The position numbers and the translations under genes were made by a program. From Saccharopolyspora spinosa NRRL 18395 (GTDB taxonomy: Bacteria; Actinomycetota; Actinomycetes; Mycobacteriales; Pseudonocardiaceae), in the NCBI RefSeq assembly GCF_000194155.1, contig NZ_GL877878.1, positions 2,146,362 to 2,210,361 on the forward strand: a stretch of 64,000 nt of DNA, read 5' to 3'. The stretch's first letter is position 1, and each line of letters begins with the position of its first letter. Of this stretch, positions 44,701 to 51,436 are shown one piece after another. Below the pieces are notes generated by a model. It had not been told where the DNA came from. It ran no database searches and worked only from the letters and a program-made list of their open reading frames with translations.

Positions 44701-46548
44701 CCTGTATCGCTCGTTATCCCGCAATGCCTCCTCAGGAGCGACGCCGGACGGCACGACGATCGGCAGGATGATGTAGCCCAGTTCCTTGCCGGGTGCTTTG
44801 CGCATCACGCGGCCGACTGATTGCACGACGTCGACCTGTGAGGAACGCGGGGTCAGGAACAGCACCGCGTCGAGCGAGGGCACGTCGACGCCCTCGGACA
44901 GGCAGCGGGCGTTGGTCAGAATCCGGCAGACGTTCGATTCTGGTTCTTGTTTGAGCCAGGCCAGCTTGTCGTTACGAGTGTGGATCCGCATGGTGCCGTC
45001 GACGTGCTGGGCCTCAACCCGCAGCGGGTTCCGACTCTCGTCGTCGGGGTTTTCGTCTTCAAGAACGCGATCGACCAGGATCGGGAAACCTTCGGCTGCA
45101 CGCTGAGAAGCGTTGATATCGCGGGCGAACGCGACCGCGGTGCGCATCGGGGTGCGATCCGTGACCTGCTCGTCGGTGCCGAAGTGTTTGGCCAGGCCGT
45201 TCCAGCAGCCGATCAGCCGCGCCGCCTCGTCGAGCTTGATCTCTCCGGACTGGGCCAATGCGTTCTGGAAGTTCTCCGAGACATACTGCTCATCTACCGC
45301 AAGCACCACGACTTTGTAGTCGGTCAGCAGGCGCTCTTCGACTGCCTCGCCGAAACCGAGCCGGTGAAGCTCCGGCCCGAAGAGAGCTTCTTTATCCATG
45401 TCGGCGAGGGCCGCGTTGGCGTCATCTGCTTTGCGGCGCGCATCGTCGCCGAACACACGGGGTGTGGCGGTCATGTACAGCCGCCGACGGGCCTTCAGGA
45501 ATTCGCCGTCGTGGACACGGACGAAAGCAGATTCGTCTTGCCCTGCGAGGGTCACCCCAGTCGTGCGGTGTGCCTCGTCGCAGATCACCAGGTCGAACGC
45601 CGGTACGTCGAGTTGTTGGGCTTGGGCGACGACGTCGATGGACTGATAGGTCGCGAACACCACTGTCATTCGCCCGTCGACGTTCGGAGCTGACCGCATC
45701 CGCGCCGCCAGCGTCGCCGCATCAGTGGTCGCGGGCTCGGTCAGGTCGATGGTCGACATGCCCGAGTCGTCGTCAACGGTCTTGCGGCCCACGCGGACGT
45801 CGGAGCAGACCGCGAACGGGCGGATGTCAACCTCGGAGTTGGCCATCCACTCCCGCAACGTCTGCGACAGCAGCTGAATCGAAGGCACAAGGAACAACAC
45901 GCTGCCGCCTGCACCGACCTGGTCCTCGGCGATCTTCAACGACGTGTAGGTCTTGCCCGTCCCACAGGCCATGACCAACTTGCCCCGATCACGCTCGGCG
46001 AACCCGTCTCGGACCGCGTCGAGGGCCTTCTGCTGGTGTGGGCGCAGGCTCTTCTTGCCCGTAGAGACGACGACCTCGGGCGTGGACCACGAGAACTGCG
46101 ACCAGTCGATGTTGGCGTCATCGAGGTAGCGGATGTCGATGCGCTGTACTGGCACCGACAATCCGTCCAGGGCGTCCTTGGCATTCTTCGACCAGTCCCG
46201 CGCCGTGTCGACAAGGTAGCGCAGCGAGAACTCGGCCTTGCTGGAGGTCGTCACGAACGAGTCGATGTCGCCCTTGGCGATCGTGGCGTCCGAGTCATAG
46301 CACTTGCACTGAATCGCCGCGTAATCCCCGGTATCCCGGTTGCGCGCCACCAAGTCGATACCCGTGTCGGGACGACCGTTCCGGCCCGGCCATTCCGACC
46401 ACAACCACACGTCCGAGAACCGCTTCTGCCACTCCGGATCCGTCCGCATATACGCCGCGATCAACCGCTCGAACTTGTCACCCTTGTCCCTCTCATCCAG
46501 CGACGTAGCGCGGAGGTCATCGAGGAGATCCGTGATCGTGGTCGGCAT
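41731..46548 (-). CDS. Type ISP (single-polypeptide) restriction-modification enzyme, LlaGI/LlaBIII-like
   Basis: This 1605-residue protein joins all functions of a type I system in one chain. The Mrr-like nuclease has GIDLVARN (Asp65) and AIQCK (Gln80, Lys82). The superfamily 2 translocase has MACGTGKT at about 193-200, CDEAH at 323-327, YMTATPR and QSVGRVMRKA. The N6-adenine methylase has FTGTGTFMV (about 885-893) and NPPYSS (about 993). A C-terminal target-recognition region follows. Its length is close to known type ISP enzymes of about 1570-1580 residues. Such enzymes methylate one strand of an asymmetric site and cut when two translocating enzymes meet. No frameshift is visible, so this is the only intact restriction-modification enzyme in the island. 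A short in-frame duplication lies in the recognition half. Confidence 0.93.
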   Translation of the reverse strand: MPTTITDLLDDLRATSLDERDKGDKFERLIAAYMRTDPEWQKRFSDVWLWSEWPGRNGRPDTGIDLVARNRDTGDYAAIQCKCYDSDATIAKGDIDSFVTTSSKAEFSLRYLVDTARDWSKNAKDALDGLSVPVQRIDIRYLDDANIDWSQFSWSTPEVVVSTGKKSLRPHQQKALDAVRDGFAERDRGKLVMACGTGKTYTSLKIAEDQVGAGGSVLFLVPSIQLLSQTLREWMANSEVDIRPFAVCSDVRVGRKTVDDDSGMSTIDLTEPATTDAATLAARMRSAPNVDGRMTVVFATYQSIDVVAQAQQLDVPAFDLVICDEAHRTTGVTLAGQDESAFVRVHDGEFLKARRRLYMTATPRVFGDDARRKADDANAALADMDKEALFGPELHRLGFGEAVEERLLTDYKVVVLAVDEQYVSENFQNALAQSGEIKLDEAARLIGCWNGLAKHFGTDEQVTDRTPMRTAVAFARDINASQRAAEGFPILVDRVLEDENPDDESRNPLRVEAQHVDGTMRIHTRNDKLAWLKQEPESNVCRILTNARCLSEGVDVPSLDAVLFLTPRSSQVDVVQSVGRVMRKAPGKELGYIILPIVVPSGVAPEEALRDNERYRVVWQVLQALRSHDDRFNAMINSIELNKSKPDKLIIDDGTPRGENEADQGDQQGQQGQQLTFDFDFDAFRDAMFARIVQKVGERKYWETWAKDIAEIAQTHITRINGLLRDKTSPQAQEFEEFVAGLRGNLNDSITADQAVEMLSQHLITRPVFEALFTGYDFAANNPVAHSMERMIATLDQAGLAAENETMEGFYKDVRRRVEGVTEAEGKQRVIVELYERFFAAAFRKTVDKLGIVYTPVEIVDFILRSADEVLQAEFGQGLTDEGVHILDGFTGTGTFMVRLLQSGLIKPYDLARKYAEELHANEILLLAYYIAAVNMETTYAELTGDPQGFPGLILTDTFQSWEDDDTLDLDVFPENNARLERLKQLPITVIVGNPPYSSGQDSANDDNANESYTSLDEQIRTTYADRSTATNKNSLYDSYIRAIKWATLRIKQRAGRGVIAYITNGGWLDSNTADGMRKTLTDEFSSIHVYNLRGNQRTAGEQSRKEGGKIFGGGSRATVAVTVLVKNPDKIGQATIHYTDIGDYLTREQKLAKVADAGSLTGLDTYTIIPNQHGDWLNQRRDDFVTFIGIDEIFDVYSGGLKTNRDVWCYSSSVALLEKNMRKLIATYESDRHEGRSSGNATWDESLISWNRSLLADLDKGRERRFRKSAIRKSAIRPAMYRPFVKQRAYFDRPLNDMVYRLERLHPSPETGNWAIYFPNPGSMAPPFMSLMVAELIDNGATGSSGANEFARWRYEPIAPEAGTLALAVEDSDAEVIDGYRKVDNITDQTLKKFRVAYGNQQITKDDIFFYVYGLLHSSEYREAYAADLKKSLPRIPFVRGFVGYAEAGRKLSELHVGYESVDPYPLDGLDVEPTGDPYEFFAVDSKRMKWGKPTPEQKAAGEKQDKSTLHYNDRITLRGIPDEANRYMLGSRSAVEWIIDRYYIKTDKASGIVNDPNDWSREVSNPRYILDLVARVVMVSVETMKIVDALPPLEVIEPGATKA
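42716..42745. repeat. 15-bp tandem duplication inside the type ISP gene
   Basis: CGAATGGCGCTCTTC occurs twice head to tail and encodes KSAIR-KSAIR in the C-terminal half of the enzyme (FRKSAIRKSAIRPAMYRPF). It keeps the frame. Confidence 0.9.
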
Positions 46549-46764
46549 GATCTAAGTGTGTCTCACGATGCGTAGCCGCGGGGTCGAGGGCCGGAAATCG
46601 GCGAGCCGGCGTTCTTGTCGGCGGGTGCGGCCTCGAAGACGGGACATCACCTTCCCGCGTCGTTCCCTGATGGCAACAGAGCAGAGCTGGGAGGAAAACG
46701 GAGGTTTTCGCTGCTCGCAACGTAAGCCGATGGCCCCCAGCTACCGGTGGGGGCCATCAGCTTT

Positions 46765-46962
46765 TCAGTGGTCCAGCTCGCCATGCTTGATCTTTGTGAC
46801 GAAGCCGGTCCAGATCTCGGGTGCGACGGCGAGCGTGCCGCCGTTGCGGTTCTTGGTGTCCCGGACTCCTACGACGTTGCTTGTCAAGGCAACCTCAACG
46901 CACTGTCCTTGTCCGCCGCTGCGGGACGAGACGCGCCATGCAGCGCGCGTTAACTCCTCCAC
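46765..46962 (-). CDS. DUF397 protein
   Basis: This 65-residue protein has the DUF397 signature: ELTRAAWRVSSRSGGQGQCVEVA near the start, VVGVRDTKNRNGGTLAV, then WTGFVTKIK. DUF397 genes are paired with Scr1/DUF5753 helix-turn-helix regulators across actinomycetes and behave like a toxin-antitoxin-type or regulatory pair. The GTG start follows AGGAG. It lies 23 bp after the regulator gene on the same strand. Confidence 0.9.
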   Translation of the reverse strand: MEELTRAAWRVSSRSGGQGQCVEVALTSNVVGVRDTKNRNGGTLAVAPEIWTGFVTKIKHGELDH

Positions 46963-46985
46963 GTCGTGCTCCTAGCGTGTGTCTC

Positions 46986-47840
46986 TCACAGGTCATGCGC
47001 CAGGTTAGCGATGAGGTGGGAGGTCTCTTCCGGAGACAACGCGAGGCTGCAGATGCGGTCGAAGACGTCGATGTACCGCGCTCGGTCCGCCGGACGTTCC
47101 AGCCAGAGGGCGCCTCGTTCGTTCTCGATGTAGACGGCGTCCATGTCGTAGCCCTCAGGGAACTTGAACAGCGTGAACGGCGCAGTCATCGCCGGATGCG
47201 GGCCAGCGGAGAACGGTAGTACCCGGAGCGTGACGTTCTCGCGCTCGCCGGCAGCCACGAGGTATTCCAGCTGTTCCTTCCATACCTCGACATCGCCGAC
47301 CGGCCGGCGCAGTACCGCTTCGTTGAGCACGACCTTCAGGACCGGCGGATTCGGTGTCCGCAGCTGCTGCTGACGCGCTTGACGCAGGTCTGCTGATCGC
47401 TGGAGTTCGTCGTCGGAGATTTGCGGCCAGTACGTCCGGACGATGGCCTGTGCATAACGCGGCGTCTGCAGCAGCCCGTCGATCAGCTCGGCCGTGTAGG
47501 TGCGCAGCTCCTCTGCGTCTGCCTCAAGGCCGAGGAAGGTTTCGAACCACTCCGGGATCGTGTCGCTGTAGCTGGCCCACCAGCCACGTTCGTTCGACTC
47601 ACGTGCGAGCCGGATGTAGGTGTCGGATTCAGGCGCGCCGATATCGAACAGCTGCATCAGCAAGCGCACATGGCTTGGCTTGATCGCCTGTTTGCCGAGC
47701 TCGATCTTGCTGAGGTTCGACGTGGTGGTGTCCAGCCAGTCAGCGGCGCCTTTCAGCGTGATCTTGCGATTCTCCCGCTCTCGCCGAAGCGCCTTCCCAA
47801 GCTGCCTACGCCGGATTGTCGGGCTTGGTGTGTTCGCCAT
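46986..47840 (-). CDS. XRE-family regulator with Scr1/DUF5753 domain
   Basis: This 284-residue protein has an N-terminal helix-turn-helix (LGKALRRERENRKITLKGAADWLDTTTSNLSKIELGKQAIKPSHV) and the C-terminal DUF5753 ligand-like domain (YTAELIDGLLQTPRYAQAIVR, TLRVLPFSAGPHPAM, FTLFKFPEG, VYIENERGALWLERP). The ATG at 47840 follows GGAGG at optimal spacing. It partners with the DUF397 gene downstream. An array of GATGTCGT sites lies directly upstream in the divergent promoter region and is probably its own operator. Members of this family regulate development and antibiotic genes in Streptomyces. Confidence 0.92.
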   Translation of the reverse strand: MANTPSPTIRRRQLGKALRRERENRKITLKGAADWLDTTTSNLSKIELGKQAIKPSHVRLLMQLFDIGAPESDTYIRLARESNERGWWASYSDTIPEWFETFLGLEADAEELRTYTAELIDGLLQTPRYAQAIVRTYWPQISDDELQRSADLRQARQQQLRTPNPPVLKVVLNEAVLRRPVGDVEVWKEQLEYLVAAGERENVTLRVLPFSAGPHPAMTAPFTLFKFPEGYDMDAVYIENERGALWLERPADRARYIDVFDRICSLALSPEETSHLIANLAHDL

Positions 47841-47885
47841 CCGCACCTCCACGTGATCACTGACGCGACAAGTCTGCCTGCTGGT

Positions 47886-47971
47886 CGATGTCGTGCCTAC
47901 ATGTTCCCCCTGCCGGACGATGTCGTCACGACATCAACTGAGATAGCTTGATGTCGCCAGTTGATGTCGTG
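47886..47971. promoter_or_regulatory. Array of GATGTCGT operator half-sites between divergent genes
   Basis: GATGTCGTCACGACATC (47919-47935) is a perfect 8-1-8 palindrome. Direct half-sites occur at 47886, 47950 (GATGTCGC) and 47962. In addition CACGACATCAACT (47927-47939) and AGTTGATGTCGTG (47959-47971) form a perfect 13-bp inverted repeat. Binding by the adjacent XRE regulator to control itself and the divergent small-gene operon is inferred. Confidence 0.78.
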
Positions 47972-48061
47972 AAGATATTGCTGGCGCCTGCCCTGCCGCT
48001 CTCTCACAGGTCAAGGCGGCAGGGCAGGTCACGACATGGAAAGCGTGGAAGGTGCAGCGGA

Positions 48062-48199
48062 ATGTTGGTGCTGATCGGGGCCGCCGTGGCTGTGTGGTCG
48101 CTGGCCTGCAGCGCGGCCATGGCCAGCTGGTGGGCCGACCACCGAGCACGGCCGGCAAGTCGGCGCCGCCAAATCCGACGTGAGGAGACGGCGTGCTGA
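48062..48199 (+). CDS. Small single-pass membrane protein
   Basis: This 45-residue peptide has one N-terminal hydrophobic helix (MLVLIGAAVAVWSLACSAAMAS) and a basic cytoplasmic tail (RARPASRRRQIRRE). The ATG follows GGAAGG. It overlaps the next gene start and is the first gene of a small operon opposite the XRE regulator. Function is unknown. Confidence 0.55.
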   Translation: MLVLIGAAVAVWSLACSAAMASWWADHRARPASRRRQIRREETAC

Positions 48200-48435
48200 C
48201 CGAGGCATACGCGCTCTGGATTGTGCCGCCGGCGGAGAAAGTCCGGCATGCGACGAGGCCCCGTCCCGGCGCCTGGATTCAAGGGGATGTCGTGCAGGTC
48301 CTTTGCGAGAAGAAGGTCAAGGCGCCGTTCGCCACGCCCTACGGAAAGACCCCACGCAGCAACGGAATCGACGAGCGCTGCCCCGAATGTCTGCAGGCAC
48401 TGGTGGACGAAACCTCGCGGAACTGGGACGCCTGA
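48193..48435 (+). CDS. Small Cys-rich protein of the regulator-linked family
   Basis: This 80-residue protein has VLCEKKVKAPFATPYG, then ERCPECLQALVDE. The Cys...CPxC spacing resembles the CG...CxxC layout of the two following proteins, so all three probably share a small zinc-binding fold. The GTG at 48193 follows GAGGAG and overlaps the previous gene. Such proteins cluster with Scr1/DUF397 pairs in actinomycetes. Confidence 0.68.
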   Translation: MLTEAYALWIVPPAEKVRHATRPRPGAWIQGDVVQVLCEKKVKAPFATPYGKTPRSNGIDERCPECLQALVDETSRNWDA

Positions 48436-48437
48436 TC

Positions 48438-48668
48438 ATGGCTGCCGTCGTCACGTCAGACACGGTCACCGTGTACGCCATGGAGCTGCGCGGCATGCCG
48501 ACCTGGCACTTCGTTCCCGAGCGGAATCCGTTGACCTGCGTGCTGGGCGGCGAGCCGGTGGTGGTTGCTCTCTGCGGAGAACTCAGCCGCCACCTCATCG
48601 GCGAACCCGCACCAGACCTGGACCTGTGTCCCCACTGCCGAAACCTCTACGAGCTCGGCTACCGCTAA
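48438..48668 (+). CDS. Small Cys/His protein of the regulator-linked family
   Basis: This 76-residue protein has PTWHFVPER, then VALCGELSRHL, then LCPHCRNLYELGYR. The order His, CG, CPxC matches the proteins at 48193 and 48800. It starts two bases after the previous stop, so the genes are co-transcribed. Zinc binding is inferred from the Cys/His pattern; the role is unknown. Confidence 0.7.
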   Translation: MAAVVTSDTVTVYAMELRGMPTWHFVPERNPLTCVLGGEPVVVALCGELSRHLIGEPAPDLDLCPHCRNLYELGYR

Positions 48669-48799
48669 CCCATGAACTTGGCGCTCCCCCTGCCCAGGAC
48701 AACGACGTCCTTGGGTAAGCGCCGAGACCGGTGGCCAGGTGCGCGCTACCCCCGACACTCCCGACGCACCTGGCCACCACCCCCTTCGAGGAGAAGCCA

Positions 48800-49033
48800 A
48801 TGGACATCACCGAAGAGGAACGCGTCGAGCGGAAGCGCTGCCGCTGGACCGCCTACGCACTACAGAACCACCTCATCCCGGTGGACCAGGACGAGCCCGA
48901 ATCATCGACGGTCGTGGCACTGTGCGGCCTGATCGGAATCCCAGTCGATGCACCGGTGCGGGACGGCTCATTGCCCAAGTGTGCTTGGTGTGCCTACGCG
49001 GAGCTCGACGGAACAGTCGAGACTGAAGGTTAA
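48800..49033 (+). CDS. Small Cys/His protein (QNH-LCG-CAWC family)
   Basis: This 77-residue protein begins MDITEEERVERKRCRWTAYALQNHLI, then VALCGLIG, then LPKCAWCAYAEL. It shares the QNH-I, LCG and CAWC blocks with the protein at 20473-20718, 28 kb away. The ATG follows AGGAGAAG. It ends the small operon that begins at 48062. Confidence 0.7.
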   Translation: MDITEEERVERKRCRWTAYALQNHLIPVDQDEPESSTVVALCGLIGIPVDAPVRDGSLPKCAWCAYAELDGTVETEG

Positions 49034-49146
49034 GGAGAGCACGCGACTTCGTTCAAGACGGCGTTGGCGCCGCCGCTGACCGCATCGGCACAGAGCATGC
49101 CAGCTCCGGCCACTCGTCTGAACAGGGTACTTCTTCACAGCCGTGG

Positions 49147-49752
49147 TCACTTTAAATTGTGGGTGACGTCGGTTGCGGCCTTCATTAGTGCTGCACGGTT
49201 AGCATCAGCCCCAAGGCCAACTGTAGTGTCGTTCGGTGAAACTCCCGTTGCCTCGTAGCGGATCTCGACGGTGATGTTTCCCTGCCGGAAGTTGATTTTT
49301 CCGTATCTATCGTCGAACTGGCCGTATGCTTCATCGCCAATACCGTCAAGCGTCCCCTTTCCCGCCATGCCCGAACTGTTTCGCAGCGTAGAAAAGGTGG
49401 TCTGGGCGGTTCTTACGCCGCTGCCTTCCGCCAAGCCTTCAACGGATTTGTGTAGATATAACTGGACTGAAAGGCCGCGCCGGTACGGGACGACGCCTTG
49501 CGCTGACGGTTCCGGCTTGTCGTCGGCCTGGTAGCTCCACCCACACGTGTCCGTCGTTCCGGCGATCGGGGCAATGTTCTTCTCGCCATTAGCCCCGCCG
49601 ACAATCTCCTGTATTGCTTGTGGACTGACCACGGTGCATGCATCCGGTATGTTAGAAAATGGGTCCGGCTCCGTCGACTGACCTGAGCATGAAACCAGCA
49701 GAGGGGCAGTAATTAAGGCCGCACCGAGAGTAAATTTTGACCTGGTCTGCAT
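49147..49752 (-). CDS. DUF3558-like lipoprotein of the ESX-associated operon
   Basis: This 201-residue lipoprotein has a signal peptide with lipobox LLVSC (MQTRSKFTLGAALITAPLLVSCSG). The mature part has the Cys-containing DUF3558-like opening DACTVVSPQAIQEIVGG and a second Cys in DTCGWSY, probably forming a disulfide. The ATG at 49752 follows GAGGAG. It is the last gene of the minus-strand operon running from 54.3 to 49.1 kb. Base composition is somewhat lower in GC than the rest. Function is unknown. Confidence 0.78.
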   Translation of the reverse strand: MQTRSKFTLGAALITAPLLVSCSGQSTEPDPFSNIPDACTVVSPQAIQEIVGGANGEKNIAPIAGTTDTCGWSYQADDKPEPSAQGVVPYRRGLSVQLYLHKSVEGLAEGSGVRTAQTTFSTLRNSSGMAGKGTLDGIGDEAYGQFDDRYGKINFRQGNITVEIRYEATGVSPNDTTVGLGADANRAALMKAATDVTHNLK

Positions 49753-49756
49753 GATG

Positions 49757-50425
49757 TCAGCTCCTCTTCCGGACGCCCCAGCCCTCGGCGTCAACAGACG
49801 ATGACGGGATCGTTTCCGGAATCTTGAGATCGACGATCTCCTGCTTAAGATCCTGGCCGGCTCGCCGATACTCGGCGATCGCTGTCTGCGCCCGCGCGAT
49901 CGCATCGCCCGCGATCCTGATGAATTCAGCGATAGCGTTGGCTATTGGCTCGGCGACTCCTATGATCGTCTCCTTGATATTAGCGATTACTCCGCCCGCA
50001 GCCTGGACAATCACTGCGGCACAGTTGATAATCGCAGTTACGGCCGCGTTGTAGACGTCCATCATGGTGGCCGCGATATCCTGGAGATGCTCGGACATAC
50101 TTCCGAAGATTTCCCCGGCAGCGTTGAAAACCTTTTCAAGGTGATCGACGTAAACCCCGAAACTGTCAAAAGCTGAACCCGTCCAGTATGCCTTGAGGTC
50201 AGCCCTTGCGTTCGTAATTGAACTTACGGCGTCGTTGATCGAGTCCTTCGCATCAACCCCCCAGGCGTCTACGCGCGGCGCGATGTTCTCCGGATGGCCA
50301 AAAATGTCACGGATGGTTTTAATCATCTGAGCCACGGCGCTTACGCCTAGTTTTTGTCCGTATTCTATAACTTTCTTCGCTTCCTCTTCAGGAAACGGAA
50401 ATAGTGGCCCGGCGGGTAGGGTCAC
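49757..50425 (-). CDS. WXG100-like ESX substrate
   Basis: This 222-residue, mostly helical protein has two long amphipathic helices around AYWTGSAFDSFGVYVDHLEKVFNAAGEIF (WTG turn), then alanine/isoleucine-rich helices (AVTAIINCAAVIVQAAGGVIANI) that could insert in a membrane. The WTG turn identifies the WXG100 hairpin of type VII substrates. The GTG at 50425 follows GAAAGG. It ends four bases before the lipoprotein start. Confidence 0.75.
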   Translation of the reverse strand: MTLPAGPLFPFPEEEAKKVIEYGQKLGVSAVAQMIKTIRDIFGHPENIAPRVDAWGVDAKDSINDAVSSITNARADLKAYWTGSAFDSFGVYVDHLEKVFNAAGEIFGSMSEHLQDIAATMMDVYNAAVTAIINCAAVIVQAAGGVIANIKETIIGVAEPIANAIAEFIRIAGDAIARAQTAIAEYRRAGQDLKQEIVDLKIPETIPSSSVDAEGWGVRKRS

Positions 50426-50459
50426 GATGCGCCTTTCGTTCAGTCGCCGACGGCGAAAC

Positions 50460-50777
50460 TTAGATGCCTTCTCTCATGTAGCCGAATTTTTCGTAGTACT
50501 CGGCATCGCGGCTTTCGTACTCATCAGCCACCGTCTTGAGGCTCTCGGCGGCCTTCTCAAGAACTTCCTGGCCTTCCTTTAGGCGCTCCAACGCATCGGC
50601 AACTGCCAAGTTGTGATTCCTGGTCGCTCCGGATGGCCCGCCGAGAAGACCAAGGTCCGAATCGTCCAGCTCCATTCCAAACAGTGCTCGGTGTGCCCTG
50701 CCCCACGCGTCGGCGGCTTCGTACAGGAAAGTGACGTTCTTGCGTAGGGCCTGTGGGACAACGGTGTAATCGCTCAT
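50460..50777 (-). CDS. EspC/DUF2580-like ESX-associated protein
   Basis: This 105-residue helical protein (MSDYTVVPQALRKNVTFLYEAADAWGRAHRAL, then LERLKEGQEVLEKAAESLKTVADEYESRDAEYYEKF) matches the EspC-type layout: a helix, a short turn, and a long second helix ending in acidic and aromatic residues that may serve as a secretion signal. It lies within the ESX operon, four bases after the preceding gene. Confidence 0.75.
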   Translation of the reverse strand: MSDYTVVPQALRKNVTFLYEAADAWGRAHRALFGMELDDSDLGLLGGPSGATRNHNLAVADALERLKEGQEVLEKAAESLKTVADEYESRDAEYYEKFGYMREGI

Positions 50778-50781
50778 CAGA

Positions 50782-51084
50782 TCAGAGCCAGCCCTTCGGT
50801 TCCTCGGGTTCACGAAGCTGACGTGCCTGCTCCTCACCCTGCTGTAGAGCTCTCGTGACGACCGCTGCAAGGTGCCGCCCGTTGGCGTAGCGAAGCTCTT
50901 CAGTGTTCAGCCGCACGTCGGCAAGCTGTCCGTATGCGGTCAGCACGAGCTGTCCCAGATCGTCTTCTAGGTCGATCACGACCTGTTGCCCGCCCAGCTC
51001 CTGGGCCTGCTCCACCGCCCGGTTGTAGCGCTCCTGTGCTCGGGCCAGCTCTTCAGCGATGCGTTCTGATGCGTACTTTGGCAC
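50782..51084 (-). CDS. YbaB-like ESX-associated protein
   Basis: This 100-residue protein has a long charged helix (SERIAEELARAQERYNRAVEQAQEL), beta strands around QLVLTAYGQLADVRLNTEEL, and a C-terminal helix, which is the YbaB/EbfC layout. The GTG follows GGAGGTGAAAG. It is the second YbaB-type gene in this operon, next to another at 51091. Its role is unknown; such paralogues always travel with WXG genes here. Confidence 0.65.
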   Translation of the reverse strand: MPKYASERIAEELARAQERYNRAVEQAQELGGQQVVIDLEDDLGQLVLTAYGQLADVRLNTEELRYANGRHLAAVVTRALQQGEEQARQLREPEEPKGWL

Positions 51085-51090
51085 GGTCTT

Positions 51091-51399
51091 TCACCTCCCA
51101 AAGCCTGGAAGGGCCTCGATCATCTTCGCGTTGGAGTCATCGACCGCCTGCGCGCGTGCAGAATTGATCGCCTCCAGGATCTTTCCCCCCAAAGCCGATG
51201 GGTGACTGGAGTGAAGTTCGGCATCAGGGATCGACAGATCCTGAACCGCTCCAAGCCCGTTCACCCGCGCGACCACAGCTTGATCCGCCGACGAGCCCGT
51301 GTAGGCGGTTGCTGCGGCTTCATCCCGCAGCGCCTGCACGGTGTTCATCTTCTTGTCCAGCTCCGCCAACATCGCCTCGATGTCGGGAAGATCTGACAC
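51091..51399 (-). CDS. YbaB/EbfC-like ESX-associated protein
   Basis: This 102-residue protein (SDLPDIEAMLAELDKKMNTVQALRDEAAATAYTGSSADQAVVARVNGLGAVQDLSIPD, then GGKILEAINSARAQAVDDSNAKMIE) has the YbaB order of helix, sheet and helix. The GTG at 51399 has a perfect GGAGG site; longer in-frame readings run into the next gene. It may pair with the preceding YbaB-like protein. Confidence 0.72.
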   Translation of the reverse strand: MSDLPDIEAMLAELDKKMNTVQALRDEAAATAYTGSSADQAVVARVNGLGAVQDLSIPDAELHSSHPSALGGKILEAINSARAQAVDDSNAKMIEALPGFGR

Positions 51400-51436
51400 A
51401 ACGACCTCCAGTTTCCTGCCAACTCCGGGACGGCGA

